A stretch of 64,000 nt of DNA from Cytobacillus solani (GTDB taxonomy: Bacteria > Bacillota > Bacilli > Bacillales > Cytobacillaceae). Position numbers and translations under genes: made by a program. The notes below the pieces were generated by a model. The model was not told the DNA's origin. It ran no database searches and worked only from the letters and a program-made list of their open reading frames with translations. Where the stretch lies: NCBI RefSeq assembly GCF_001420595.1, contig NZ_LJIX01000006.1:2589058-2653057 (forward strand). The letters run 5' to 3'. Positions 44,770 through 53,468 of this stretch are shown here, piece by piece. Each line of letters starts with the position of its first letter. Within the stretch, counting starts at the first letter, position 1.

Positions 44770-44930
44770 AAAAAAAATTATATAAAATACCAATCGACAT
44801 GTAGGAGTTGATTAGATGGAGAATTATTTCATTATCCAAAACATCACTTCCACCCCAGAGTGGAAAATATATTTAATATTATCCTTAATCAAGGCTAACC
44901 CCGTTCTAAAATTAGGACGGGGTTAAAAAT
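44770..44930 (+). other. Short transcription unit: promoter, 36-codon frame, terminator
   Basis: TTGATA and TATAAA about 18 bp apart, then AGGAG 9 nt before an ATG at 44816, a 36-codon frame (MENYFIIQNITSTPEWKIYL at its start) to 44926, and a strong hairpin AACCCCGTTCT / AGGACGGGGTT at 44897-44923 lying inside the frame's end. It could be a small RNA, a leader left behind after gene loss, or a peptide gene. Confidence 0.45.
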
Positions 44931-45107
44931 ATAATTGTTTAATATTTAATGTAAGATACTTACTAGCTATAAAATATAACAATAAAAACGTTTAAAAATC
45001 TAGGTTTTACTTAACATTTTGTCCTTTTTATAAAAGATAGTAATTCTAATAATAGAATTGCGCCCTATTCTTGAATAAGACTTTAAACTATTCGCAAACT
45101 CCTAAAA

Positions 45108-46091
45108 TTAAATATCCAATCCAAAACAAGAAGATTCATTTTTCATAGCCTCTTTCAATTTCTCTCTCAAATTTACTAACCATTCAGGTTCATTTTCCCA
45201 CTTTTCCTCTACAGATCTTAATACACGAACATAACCATATAAATTAGCAAAACGTCTACAAGCTGGTAATAAAGACATCATATCAGCTGAAAGTTCATAT
45301 TCGGTACGATATCCGTCCAAAAAGCATTGTTGTTTTTGCTGAAACATTTCAGCTGGAATACAATCTTGCAAGCTATATAGAGCTTGCTCAATATCTACTG
45401 CATACCAGTGATACATGGCATCGTCAAAATCAATAATGTTACAAGATTGAGACTTTTCATCATAGAATACATTATCATATTCAAAATCATAATGAATCAG
45501 TCCAAAATTGTTTTTGGTGATAGGAATAGAGTCAAAATAGTCTTGCAGTAATTTTGTTTCCATTAAAGCTGATGTTTCATTTGGAAAGTCAATTAGAACA
45601 GTTTGAATCCAATTTAACACGTCACTGTATGACCATCGCTTGTTTTTAATTGGATTATACTCACTAGATAACTGATGAAGTTTTCCTAATGCTTTTCCAT
45701 AATTGAAGATGATGCTATCACTTAAATCGGTCTTGTTAAGCTGTACACCTGCCACACGTTTAAATACAGAAGCAAAGTAATCGCCCCATGGAGTTTGTGC
45801 TTCAACAAGTTCTTCCCCATTTTTTGACACAACTGTTTCTAAAACGCCATACTTTTTAGTACGCAGATAAGTAATAAACTCAAGTTCTGCTAGAATATTA
45901 TCCTGCCACTTCTCAGATTTTGGAGAAAATCTTAACATTTGTGTCTTGCCTCGGGCTTGAAAAGGATAAATAGCATTTGAAGATATTCTATAATATTTAA
46001 ATAAATCAATAGATTCTTTATCATATTCCCAATTTCCCAATAACATTTCTGCTAAATTCACATTGTCAAAAAGGTATTTTAATTTTAACAT
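45108..46091 (-). CDS. Phosphotransferase (APH) family protein
   Basis: A 327-residue protein-kinase-like small-molecule kinase. The catalytic loop LIHYDFEYDNVFYD and metal motif CNIIDFDDAMYHWYAVDI are intact, and RGKTQMLRFSP is in the ATP-binding lobe. Substrates in the family include aminoglycosides, macrolides, choline, homoserine and spore-coat components; none can be chosen here. AAGGAG lies 11 nt before the ATG. Related to but distinct from the kinase at 58447. Confidence 0.87.
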   Translation of the reverse strand: MLKLKYLFDNVNLAEMLLGNWEYDKESIDLFKYYRISSNAIYPFQARGKTQMLRFSPKSEKWQDNILAELEFITYLRTKKYGVLETVVSKNGEELVEAQTPWGDYFASVFKRVAGVQLNKTDLSDSIIFNYGKALGKLHQLSSEYNPIKNKRWSYSDVLNWIQTVLIDFPNETSALMETKLLQDYFDSIPITKNNFGLIHYDFEYDNVFYDEKSQSCNIIDFDDAMYHWYAVDIEQALYSLQDCIPAEMFQQKQQCFLDGYRTEYELSADMMSLLPACRRFANLYGYVRVLRSVEEKWENEPEWLVNLREKLKEAMKNESSCFGLDI

Positions 46092-46316
46092 AAAACAGAC
46101 AACTCCTTATTACCAAAATAGCATCAGTTCTTGTTCAATTTTTTTCTCAATATCGTCTATTTGTACTTAATCTGTGTAATTCAAATAACTGTTTTTGATA
46201 GCTTTCAAAATGAGTTTAAAAAAATCATCCAATCGAGTGTTTGTAAATTCATTTGTTTACATCCATTAAAATTTTGAAAATACCAACTGGAATTAAATTT
46301 TTGATATTTAAATCAA

Positions 46317-46362
46317 ACAAAAAAACCACAGAATTATTTTACATAACCCTGTGGCTTAAAAT
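46317..46362. terminator. Hairpin in the 46.1-46.7 kb gap
   Basis: ACCACAG pairs with CTGTGGC-type arm across a long A/T loop, A run before and T-rich after. The rest of 46092-46650 is A/T-rich and shows no gene. Confidence 0.5.
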
Positions 46363-46657
46363 GTTTAATTCATAACAAAAGCCTGTGCTTTGAATTGCCC
46401 AAGCTCTAATCATAGGTCAAATCAACCAACTTCTAACTAATTTAAACCGTATGAGTGAGAGGCAATAAATTTAATTTCCAAGGTTATCTTCATGAAATTT
46501 GTCATTGCGTATTCTCACTCCCTTCCATAATATTGTGAAAATTATATCAACTTATTCATTAAAAATCAATTACTTAATTGTAATTCCTTGAAATATTTTA
46601 ATTTTCTTTCTATTATCTTCCAATCATTCAAGATTATGTCCATTTACATAAAGAAGT

Positions 46658-46678
46658 GCGTAATTCCTGCAGAATTGC
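46658..46678 (-). repeat. Dispersed hairpin repeat copy after the lipoprotein
   Basis: GCAATTC / GAATTACGC around TGCAG, then ACTTCTTTATG; preceded on the minus strand by TTCAATAATCGGGA. 30 nt past the stop. Confidence 0.6.
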
Positions 46679-46707
46679 TCCCGATTATTGAAGAATATAT
46701 AAATTGA

Positions 46708-47094
46708 TTACCCTTCAACGATTGCAAGGTATTTCAAAATTTCTCCATTGGATTCAACGATTAAAATATCTCCTCTATCCTTGGCAGAGTATATCTTTGC
46801 ACCAATAGGAAGTTTATTCGACATTTCATCTTTGAAGACTGTATTAGCATCATTTCTTGATTTTATTTTACCGATTTGAACGTCTTTTGTTAAAGTTAGT
46901 TCTTCGACCCAGTCAATATCAGTCTTGTAGATTACTCCATCATACTGAAAAATATCAGCATCAGGATCTAATGTTAAAACTTCTTCGGCATCAATACTGT
47001 CAATTGTTACTTTTGTTGTTTCTCCATTATTAGAGCATCCTGTAATAGTAAATAAATTTAATGTAATCAAAACATAAAATAATCTTTGTATCAT
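46708..47094 (-). CDS. Putative lipoprotein, 128 residues
   Basis: Signal peptide RLFYVLITLNLFTITGC with the lipid-attachment Cys near residue 19, then an acidic outer domain (IDAEEVLTLDPDADIFQYDG) that seems to hold one small beta fold. I take ATG 47094; an in-frame GTG lies one codon upstream and AAAGGGGAG before both. Not recognised beyond being a lipoprotein. Confidence 0.7.
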   Translation of the reverse strand: MIQRLFYVLITLNLFTITGCSNNGETTKVTIDSIDAEEVLTLDPDADIFQYDGVIYKTDIDWVEELTLTKDVQIGKIKSRNDANTVFKDEMSNKLPIGAKIYSAKDRGDILIVESNGEILKYLAIVEG

Positions 47095-47142
47095 CACATT
47101 CTCCCCTTTATTATATAGACGGTAATTCCTATCAAAAGTTTC

Positions 47143-47370
47143 TTCTTCAACTGCCCGTTAGCTTTTATGTATTCCGTAACCATTTTATTTTTTACCATAA
47201 ATATCCAATTATCATTAATGACGGTGTCCAAGAATCTTGCCCAATTCATTAAAAAGAGCGCATTTCTTGCTCAGAAATGCGGCCATTAATCGAATAACTC
47301 AGATTATCCTTGAACCTAAAAATCAATTATTTCTTGTTTAAAAAGCGCACCCGTTTAGTTCAATATAAAT
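47143..47370 (-). repeat. Cluster of dispersed repeat pieces
   Basis: Between DinB and the lipoprotein: GAACTAAACGGGTGCGC (about 47345-47362), a hairpin CGCATTTC/GAAATGCG followed by TCTTTTTAATG (47259-47281), and CTAACGGGCAGTTGAAG without a hairpin (about 47145-47162). The last looks like a left and right flank fused. Confidence 0.6.
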
Positions 47371-47558
47371 CTATGAAAAATGGATAACTAAATTCTGTTC
47401 TATATTGAATGATAGCTTCAATTGGTTCCTCATTATTCGTTTCGGTTTTCAAAGTATCTTCGTTTTTAATTAATCCTTCGTACCAAAAAATTTAAAAAAA
47501 GCTGCCAATGGCAGCTGAGAAAAATAAATTACTTTCATTGTTCAATCTCTTCTTTCTA

Positions 47559-48017
47559 TTATAAACACTTTTTAATATCGTTAATGGCTTGTAAATGCAT
47601 TCCTTCATGGAAGATCGTTCGAATTAACACCTGCTCGATTGTTCGTATACCCATTTCAGTAGGAGGATACTCTTCTTCTAAAACATGTCCATAGTTCTCC
47701 TTCAATTTTGCCGGTTGTTCTTTCAGCAATTTTTTAAGTTCTTTATAAGAAGGGGTTTCCGCTGAAAAATGAGCCGGCGTTGTTCCATAACTAAACCAAT
47801 TGCGAAAAATATCTGGGACCTGTGTTTTCTTCTTTGTTAAAGCCTCAATCCATAGGTATTGATCCAGATAAATATGCCCCATATTCCATCTAATATTATT
47901 TTTGAAATTATTTGGGACTATTTCCGCTGCTTCTGCACTTATATCTTTCAGACAATGGAGAGTTTCTTCTCGGTAAGCTTCTAATTGCTTGAATAGAATA
48001 ATATGTCGTTCTTTCAT
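47559..48017 (-). CDS. DinB-family protein
   Basis: A 152-residue four-helix-bundle protein of the DinB/YfiT-like superfamily. Metal-ligand histidines are visible: NMGHIYLDQYLW near residue 47 and RTIFHEGMHLQAI near 138. Many members are bacillithiol- or mycothiol-dependent transferases, others have no assigned role. AAAGGAG lies 8 nt before the ATG. Confidence 0.87.
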   Translation of the reverse strand: MKERHIILFKQLEAYREETLHCLKDISAEAAEIVPNNFKNNIRWNMGHIYLDQYLWIEALTKKKTQVPDIFRNWFSYGTTPAHFSAETPSYKELKKLLKEQPAKLKENYGHVLEEEYPPTEMGIRTIEQVLIRTIFHEGMHLQAINDIKKCL

Positions 48018-48267
48018 CTTTAATCTCCTTTCGAAAAAACATGATTATCAATATATTTATAATTCGTTTTCTAACGTTTTTTTCCTTGTTTAAAAATAAA
48101 ATAACTATATATAGAGCAGAATAACCTATTTATATTTTTTTGTTGAGCTTTTCTTTCAAATAAAAACATTGATCTAAATAAACTAATATCATTAACATTG
48201 GCTAAACAAATGTGTACTAATTCATAATCTAATTACCCAAGATATTGTTAAATTTATAGCACATCTA

Positions 48268-48837
48268 TTAAGTTTGTTCTTTGTCACTTTCATACGGATT
48301 TATTATTCCGTAATAAATTAAGTCTTCATATTTTCCATCTTTTACTACCTGATCTTTCAATAAACCCTCCTGTTTCATACCGATCTTTTCCATAATTCTA
48401 CCTGACGCTGGATTGGATTTAAAATAACGTGCAAATACCTTATGTAATTTCTTTTCTATAAATGCAAAATTTATTAATGCTTTCGCAGCTTCTGTACCAT
48501 AACCCTTACTCCAATATTCTTCACCAATCCAATAAGCGATTTCTCCATTTTTAAACTTTTGATTATTAGATAATGAAATTGCTCCTAATATATCTCCTCT
48601 TTCTTTATCGGTGATAGCAAACTCATATGAATGATCTTCATCGAAGTTTTTCTTATGGTTTTCCATCCATACCAATGCATCGTTTAAAGTATATGGATAT
48701 GGCAAGTAAAGTGTACTTTTATAAATATTGAAATTATTACATAATTCTCTAACCTTATCTGCATCATTCTTTTCAAATAGCCTCAAATATAACCTGTCAG
48801 TATGAATTGAATAATACATTTTATCGAATTTCATCAT
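48268..48837 (-). CDS. RimJ/RimL-type GNAT acetyltransferase under T-box control
   Basis: A 189-residue acetyltransferase: ERGDILGAISLSNNQKFKNGEIAYWIGEEYWSKGYGTEAAKALI contains the acetyl-CoA loop (W-S-K-G-Y-G-T-E-A), and NPASGRIMEKIGMKQEGLL the usual end. AGGAGTG lies 5-8 nt before tandem ATG codons. The transcript begins with a T-box leader whose terminator ends about 70 nt upstream, so expression should follow the charging state of one tRNA. Substrate unknown; an amino acid, its analogue or an aminoacyl adenylate would fit that control. Confidence 0.88.
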   Translation of the reverse strand: MMKFDKMYYSIHTDRLYLRLFEKNDADKVRELCNNFNIYKSTLYLPYPYTLNDALVWMENHKKNFDEDHSYEFAITDKERGDILGAISLSNNQKFKNGEIAYWIGEEYWSKGYGTEAAKALINFAFIEKKLHKVFARYFKSNPASGRIMEKIGMKQEGLLKDQVVKDGKYEDLIYYGIINPYESDKEQT

Positions 48838-48904
48838 TTATCACTCCTGTTTTTAGTCTTAATGTACCTTTTAATAAGCCTGGAAAGCTCATTAACCCTC
48901 CTTT

Positions 48905-49167
48905 TTAATAAATATAAAAAGCCCATCGTCTCCATAGAGACGATAGGCTTAACCTAACGCGGTACCACTCTAATTAATTTGTCTATTGTTAAAAACAAAT
49001 AATCTTGTTACATGTTAACGAAGTCTATCCGTTCAAACCTACTTAATTTCAGTCTGACCACTCATAAGCGACTTAGGGAGTTTTGTTGACTACCTTCTCA
49101 GCAACCGATAGCTCTCTGAACAACTTTGACTCCATACTACTATTATTCACAGTGTTTTCTTTATTTT
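48905..49167 (-). promoter_or_regulatory. T-box riboswitch leader
   Basis: Read on the minus strand: AGAGAGC-TATCGGTTGCTGAGA (Stem I distal part, CTATC/GGTAG closing), a GGAGT/ACTCC helix, a conserved T-box antiterminator GAGTGGTACCGCG near 48956-48968, and a terminator AAGCCTATCGTCTC / GAGACGATGGGCTT (48919-48950) followed by TTTTTATATTT. The variable base after TGG is T, which expects A at tRNA position 73. The specifier codon lies in AAGTCGCTTATGAGTGG; I cannot fix it (GTC and ATG are both candidates). Confidence 0.92.
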
Positions 49168-49173
49168 TAAAAT

Positions 49174-49201
49174 ATTATATCTCATTAAAAGTGCTTGTCA
49201 A
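49174..49201 (-). promoter_or_regulatory. Sigma-A promoter of the T-box leader
   Basis: TTGACA and TATAAT separated by 16 bp, both perfect, with transcription start expected near 49167. Confidence 0.85.
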
Positions 49202-49288
49202 TAATATTTATATTGTGTAAATGACGATACTCCGATATTGAAGATTAAACAACCTAAAGATTACAGAGAAATGTGTTTAATATTTATA

Positions 49289-49861
49289 CTATGATATTTC
49301 CCATAGTCTATTAACCTCAACTAATTCCTGTCCATTAAACTCCATTCTATAAATATCAGGTTTAGATGTACTATGTAAAAAAGTCAAATCATAGTTTAAA
49401 TCATAGTACCCCATCATCAGGGTCATGACTGCTCCGTGAGTGCCAATTACTACTTTTTGCCCCTTATAAGTATTTAATATCTCTTTTAAAACTGTTATAG
49501 CTCTTTTTTGACAATCGGTATTTGATTCTCCACCATCTAAAGCAAAATTTGGGTCTAAATACGATTTTTCCAATAAAGGAATTAATTCTTTATCAGGTAT
49601 TCTCTTTTCCTCATCAGAAAAAATTCTCTCTTTTAAGTCTTCAAACACTAAAACTTCTTGTCCTATTTGTGTAGCTAACTGCTCAATAGTTAAAATTGAA
49701 CGAGTGTATGAACTTGAGATAACAGTGTTAATCCCTTCATCCTTTAAAGCATCTGCTATTCTTTGAGCGTCTAATTTTCCTTTTTCAGTTAAGCATCTTG
49801 TTCTATCATTTCCTTCTTTTGGTGAATCTCCATGTCTTACCATATATATGAAAGTTCTCAT
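49289..49861 (-). CDS. Histidine phosphatase-family protein
   Basis: A 190-residue phosphoglycerate-mutase-like phosphatase: MVRHGDSPKEGNDR carries the phospho-accepting His in RHG, INTVISSSYTRSILT is the second block, GGESNTDCQKRAI the acid, and VIGTHGAVMTLMMG the second catalytic His. Substrate unknown. It lies about 210 nt downstream of the UppS paralogue in the same direction and might act on its product, which is a guess from position only. GGAGGG lies 6 nt before the ATG. Confidence 0.9.
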   Translation of the reverse strand: MRTFIYMVRHGDSPKEGNDRTRCLTEKGKLDAQRIADALKDEGINTVISSSYTRSILTIEQLATQIGQEVLVFEDLKERIFSDEEKRIPDKELIPLLEKSYLDPNFALDGGESNTDCQKRAITVLKEILNTYKGQKVVIGTHGAVMTLMMGYYDLNYDLTFLHSTSKPDIYRMEFNGQELVEVNRLWEIS

Positions 49862-49905
49862 ATTATCCCTCCGGAAATTTTTTAATATAATGCTTCCTCA
49901 CATAA

Positions 49906-50058
49906 CTAAGTTCTTATTTCCAACACGAATTTACTCTGGAGGATCCATATATAATCGCTATGTTCATAATTTAAGTTTACAACTCGTTTTTGATCTGTAT
50001 TATCCCGCAACCAATTCTTAATTTGCTCGTTGTTAACTAATTTAGAAAAAGCTACCAT
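49906..50058 (-). CDS. Possible small protein or gene remnant, 50 residues
   Basis: A frame starting MVAFSKLVNNEQIKNWLRDN 12 nt after the uppS stop, with no clear RBS and a coding-like composition (NWLRDNTDQKRVVNLNY). Its Q-I-x-x-W-L pattern recalls the end of RNase A-like CdiA-CT toxin domains, but the match is too short to rely on. Could be a remnant. Confidence 0.35.
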   Translation of the reverse strand: MVAFSKLVNNEQIKNWLRDNTDQKRVVNLNYEHSDYIWILQSKFVLEIRT

Positions 50059-50070
50059 AGCAACTATGAT

Positions 50071-50769
50071 TTAATTCCTATTAAGCAACTTTCTTTGATT
50101 AACCTCATTTATTGCTTGAATGAGCATTTGTTTGTTGAAATCGGGGAAAAAAGTATCAGTAAACCAAATTTCAGACTTTGAAGCTTGCCATAATAAAAAG
50201 TTGCTAATTCTCTTTTCACCTCCGGTACGAATAATGATATCTGGGTCTGCAAGTCCGCTTGTATAAAGATAATTTTCTAAAATATTCTCACTAATATCTT
50301 CTGGTGTTATTTTAGCATTATTAAAATCTTTAACTATAGATTTAACTGCAAATAATATTTCATTTCTGCCTCCATAATTTAAAGCGAAATTTATGGTTAG
50401 TTTACTATTATTTGATGTTTTACTTACAGCTGCTTTTACTGCTTCTCTAGTATGTATTGGTAAGCCATCAATTTCACCCGATATGATAACTTTTATACCC
50501 TTTCTCATAAACTCAGGTAATTTTTCATTTAAATACCTTGCAGGTAAATCCATAAGATAATTTACTTCTTCTTTTGGCCGTGTCCAATTTTCGGTAGAAA
50601 ACGCATATAACGTTAATATTCTTATTCCTATTTCTAAAGAGGCATCAATAATATTTTCCATTGCTTTGGAACCAGCAAAATGACCTTGACTTCTGGTTAG
50701 TCCTCTACTTTTTCCCCATCTACCATTTCCATCCATCATAATTGCAATATGTGTCGGAATGTTTCGCAT
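50071..50769 (-). CDS. uppS: Isoprenyl (cis-polyprenyl) diphosphate synthase
   Basis: A 232-residue cis-prenyltransferase joining isopentenyl diphosphate to an allylic diphosphate. All family blocks are present: IMMDGNGRWGKSRG (catalytic Asp), YAFSTENWTRP, NFALNYGGRNEI, DPDIIIRTGGEKRISNFLLW and SEIWFTDTFFPDF. The housekeeping uppS normally sits by frr and cdsA; this lone copy among accessory genes is probably a paralogue making a special chain length. AGGAGG lies 7 nt before the ATG. Confidence 0.92.
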   Translation of the reverse strand: MRNIPTHIAIMMDGNGRWGKSRGLTRSQGHFAGSKAMENIIDASLEIGIRILTLYAFSTENWTRPKEEVNYLMDLPARYLNEKLPEFMRKGIKVIISGEIDGLPIHTREAVKAAVSKTSNNSKLTINFALNYGGRNEILFAVKSIVKDFNNAKITPEDISENILENYLYTSGLADPDIIIRTGGEKRISNFLLWQASKSEIWFTDTFFPDFNKQMLIQAINEVNQRKLLNRN

Positions 50770-50774
50770 ATAAA

Positions 50775-51090
50775 GCCTCCTAAGAATTCATTGTTTATTT
50801 ATTAATGGAGATTTTTATTTATTAATCTAATAAGTTCTACAAAAAACTTTATTTATTTCATAGCTCTCCCCCTTTTCAAAATAGATTAAATTAATTTATT
50901 AATACTTAGTTATTTTATGTATATAGAATTTCTATGTATATTGAAATATTAATATTATTACTTTAAATAAGCAACAGTTATTGAACAAATGTGTTCGATA
51001 ATTTAATTACAATCTTGCACAAACTCCATACTATCATTACCATAAGGATTCAATAATCTTGAGGTTCTTCCTCCATTAAAACCCTTAATA
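50775..51090. other. Intergenic stretch between uppS and DUF1801
   Basis: Very A/T-rich, without a frame I trust. It should hold the uppS promoter; several TATAAT-like strings occur near 50900-50950. Confidence 0.4.
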
Positions 51091-51095
51091 TAAAA

Positions 51096-51200
51096 GACGC
51101 GTTCTTGAACAAACGCGCCAATTAATAGCATTCCAAAATATTTCATCATTCCTAAAATCACTTATACCCTCTTAAACTAAAGCTACCCGTTAGTGGAAGA
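51096..51200 (-). repeat. Dispersed repeat copy after the DUF1801 gene
   Basis: CACTAACGGGTAGC lies at about 51180-51193, right after the DUF1801 stop, and the hairpin GGCGCGTTT / AACGCGTC around GTTCAAG at 51096-51118, followed by TTTTATATTAAG and TTTTAATGGAGG. Confidence 0.6.
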
Positions 51201-51216
51201 AGAGGCATCACCCATC

Positions 51217-51639
51217 TTAAATAACTTTAAGCCACATGGTTATCACTTCTCTAAGTTTTTCTTCTTTAGCTTTAACGTCATTTTTATCAGTAAATTTCAT
51301 TATAGCTCTATCGGCTGCTTTCCATTCTAATATACTACTATGATCTACAATTAGAGGTTCATTGTTCATTCGGTCTTTTACCTTAGCACCACAATGAAAT
51401 ACAAGTCGAATATATCCTTTTCCATGAAGATTAAATGTAATTCGATCTTCACCTTCAAAACAGAAGCTAGGGGCATTCCATTTAATATGTTCAGTAATTT
51501 TATCATCAGTACTTAAAATGATATGTCGAACTTCTTCTATTTCTTCTTTAAGTGGATGTTCAAGGTTGTTCATAAATTCTGCTACCTGCTCGGGACCATT
51601 CAACTTCATTCTTTCACTTGATTTTTTATTTGTAGTCAT
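51217..51639 (-). CDS. DUF1801 (YdhG-like) domain protein
   Basis: A 140-residue cytoplasmic protein: KLNGPEQVAEFMNNLEHPLKEEIEEVRHI, IKWNAPSFCFEGEDRITFNLHGKGYIRLVFH and the final EKLREVITMWLK match DUF1801. The fold is of the YdhG/YjhA type, function unknown. GAGGTG precedes the ATG. Confidence 0.87.
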   Translation of the reverse strand: MTTNKKSSERMKLNGPEQVAEFMNNLEHPLKEEIEEVRHIILSTDDKITEHIKWNAPSFCFEGEDRITFNLHGKGYIRLVFHCGAKVKDRMNNEPLIVDHSSILEWKAADRAIMKFTDKNDVKAKEEKLREVITMWLKVI

Positions 51640-51901
51640 TATTACTGTATCACCTCTTAAAATTTTTCTTTAATCACACTCCGATTTTCTATATATTACT
51701 AAATAAATTAATTTTATTAAACTAACCATCCTCAAGTTTTAGTACATGTTTTCATAAAAACCATACTATTGATACCATAAGTATTTAATTTTCCTTGAGA
51801 TTCTTCCTCCATTAAATGGCCCTTTATATAAAGGCTCTGTTAAATTTTAATGTTGATTTTAGAAAGAAATATGGGGGAACCTCTAAACTGAGTTTTCCCC
51901 G

Positions 51902-52414
51902 TTATAAATTTAGTTTGTATTGTATTAGTTGGCTGTTCATCCCTAAATATTCTTCGCTACCTAATCTACTAATTTCTTTAAATCCTATCTTTTGAAGCAT
52001 TTTTCGTGAACGAACATTGGCTTCGTGTGTTTCTGCGTTAAAAGTTGTAATTCCTAATTTCTTTGAGGCATACTCCATCATACATATGGCAGAATTATAT
52101 CCAAGCCCTTTACCCCACAACCCACTTTCGCCAATTGCAATACCTAACTCAGCAGTATTATCTTTAATACAGGCTAAATCTGCATATCCAATTAATTTCT
52201 CGTTAAGCTCTATTCCCATTCTGATAAAATCTTCAGCTACATTATTAACACATTTGAGCCACCAACTATATAGTTCTTCAGGACTTCTATTTAAGTCCCA
52301 TCCATTAGCTGAGCAAAAAGAGTCATCCTTGCTCCATTTTAAGACAGTTTTATAATCATTTATAGTTAAAGGTCTTATCTTTAAGCTCTGTGAAATGTTC
52401 TTATTAGCATTCAT
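51902..52414 (-). CDS. GNAT acetyltransferase carried by the IS1595 element
   Basis: A 170-residue acetyltransferase: IRPLTINDYKTVLKWSKDDSFC starts the domain, ELGIAIGESGLWGKGLGYNSAICMMEYASKKLG is the acetyl-CoA block (W-G-K-G-L-G), and FNAETHEANVRSRKMLQKIGF the end. I place the start at ATG 52414 (GGGGAAG upstream), 17 nt after the transposase stop, so it is likely cotranscribed with it. It is cargo of the insertion sequence, giving a single-gene transposable unit. Substrate unknown; drug or amino-acid acetylation are both possible. Confidence 0.88.
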   Translation of the reverse strand: MNANKNISQSLKIRPLTINDYKTVLKWSKDDSFCSANGWDLNRSPEELYSWWLKCVNNVAEDFIRMGIELNEKLIGYADLACIKDNTAELGIAIGESGLWGKGLGYNSAICMMEYASKKLGITTFNAETHEANVRSRKMLQKIGFKEISRLGSEEYLGMNSQLIQYKLNL

Positions 52415-52430
52415 CCTACTTCCCCAACCT

Positions 52431-53468
52431 TTATATATTGAATTTAGACAAACGTAAGGTATCATAAGTATCTGTCATTTCAAATACAAATGATGATAAC
52501 AAGAATTCTTTGATATTGTGTTTAGTGCTTTCATTACTACGACTATCAATGAACAAAAACCAAGACAGGTAATTATCGAGATATTTTGTAGCCACACCTT
52601 TAAAGCGGTCTAACCACTGTTTCATCCGAGAATGAAGTCCATTTACATTCTGAATGTGGTATAAGCCTTTAATAACGTGCTTTCCATCATTTGATCTAAT
52701 TCGATAATGTTCTATTCCTTTTTCCCTTGCGTAGGTTTTATAAGCTCTCCAAGCGTCTGTTACAAGTACATTTTCAGTCGATAGTTTAGAGCCAATCATA
52801 TTATCGACCTTAGTTTTCACAACACGACCCATACAAGCGACTTTGGAGACGGTTGCCTTGGTTCGGTCTCTGGCAACAAGTACGCAGACCTGTTCGTGGC
52901 TAATTCCTCTATGTTTAGATTTTCCTCCACGCTTACGAGGTTTGCGGTCAGAAATGCATCGCTTACCTTTTTCAGAGTATAAGAAATAGGTTTCGTCAAC
53001 TTCAACGATACCTTCAAATTGCTCAAAATCCAATTGTTTCAAGGCACTTAATAGTTTGTGTCTCCAATAAAAAAGTGTAACCCAAGTAACCCCTACGATT
53101 TCGGCAGATTTTCGTAGCGAATAACCTTTGAACATACAATCCACAAATGTAATCCATTCATTGCCTTTTCTTGTTCGGTAAAGAACAGTATTGGTTGTGT
53201 CTGTGAATGTCTTACTGCAACACTTACAACGGTAGCGTTGGCGACCATTATATTTTCCAAACCTAACAACGTGTTCAGAAGCACAATGAGGGCATTCAAA
53301 TCCTTCGTTGAAACGAGTTTCCCTCATTTCATTGATAAGACGACCACCAACAGATGAAGAAGGTTCAACATAGCGTTTAACCCATTGAAAAATACGTTCT
53401 TTTTCTGTGTGCGACAAACCATCGATATGTTTTAGTAGATTATTGAACGCTTTACTCAACCTTCTCAC
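52431..53468 (-). CDS. IS1595-family (ISXO2-like) transposase
   Basis: A 345-residue DDE transposase. The N-terminal zinc ribbon is intact (CPHCASEHVVRFGK ... RCKCCSKTF), followed by a helix-turn-helix (SLRKSAEIVGVTWVTLFYWR) and the catalytic ISXO2 domain with VDETYFLYSEKG, LVTDAWRAYKTY and GLHSRMKQWLDRFKGVATKYLDNYLSWFL. No frameshift is seen, so the element may still be mobile. GTG start, or TTG three codons later. Confidence 0.92.
   Translation of the reverse strand: MRRLSKAFNNLLKHIDGLSHTEKERIFQWVKRYVEPSSSVGGRLINEMRETRFNEGFECPHCASEHVVRFGKYNGRQRYRCKCCSKTFTDTTNTVLYRTRKGNEWITFVDCMFKGYSLRKSAEIVGVTWVTLFYWRHKLLSALKQLDFEQFEGIVEVDETYFLYSEKGKRCISDRKPRKRGGKSKHRGISHEQVCVLVARDRTKATVSKVACMGRVVKTKVDNMIGSKLSTENVLVTDAWRAYKTYAREKGIEHYRIRSNDGKHVIKGLYHIQNVNGLHSRMKQWLDRFKGVATKYLDNYLSWFLFIDSRSNESTKHNIKEFLLSSFVFEMTDTYDTLRLSKFNI

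Noticed and set aside
49906-50058. CdiA-type RNase toxin tail
   Set aside because: Only a Q-I-x-x-W-L resemblance over a few residues; not enough to call a toxin.
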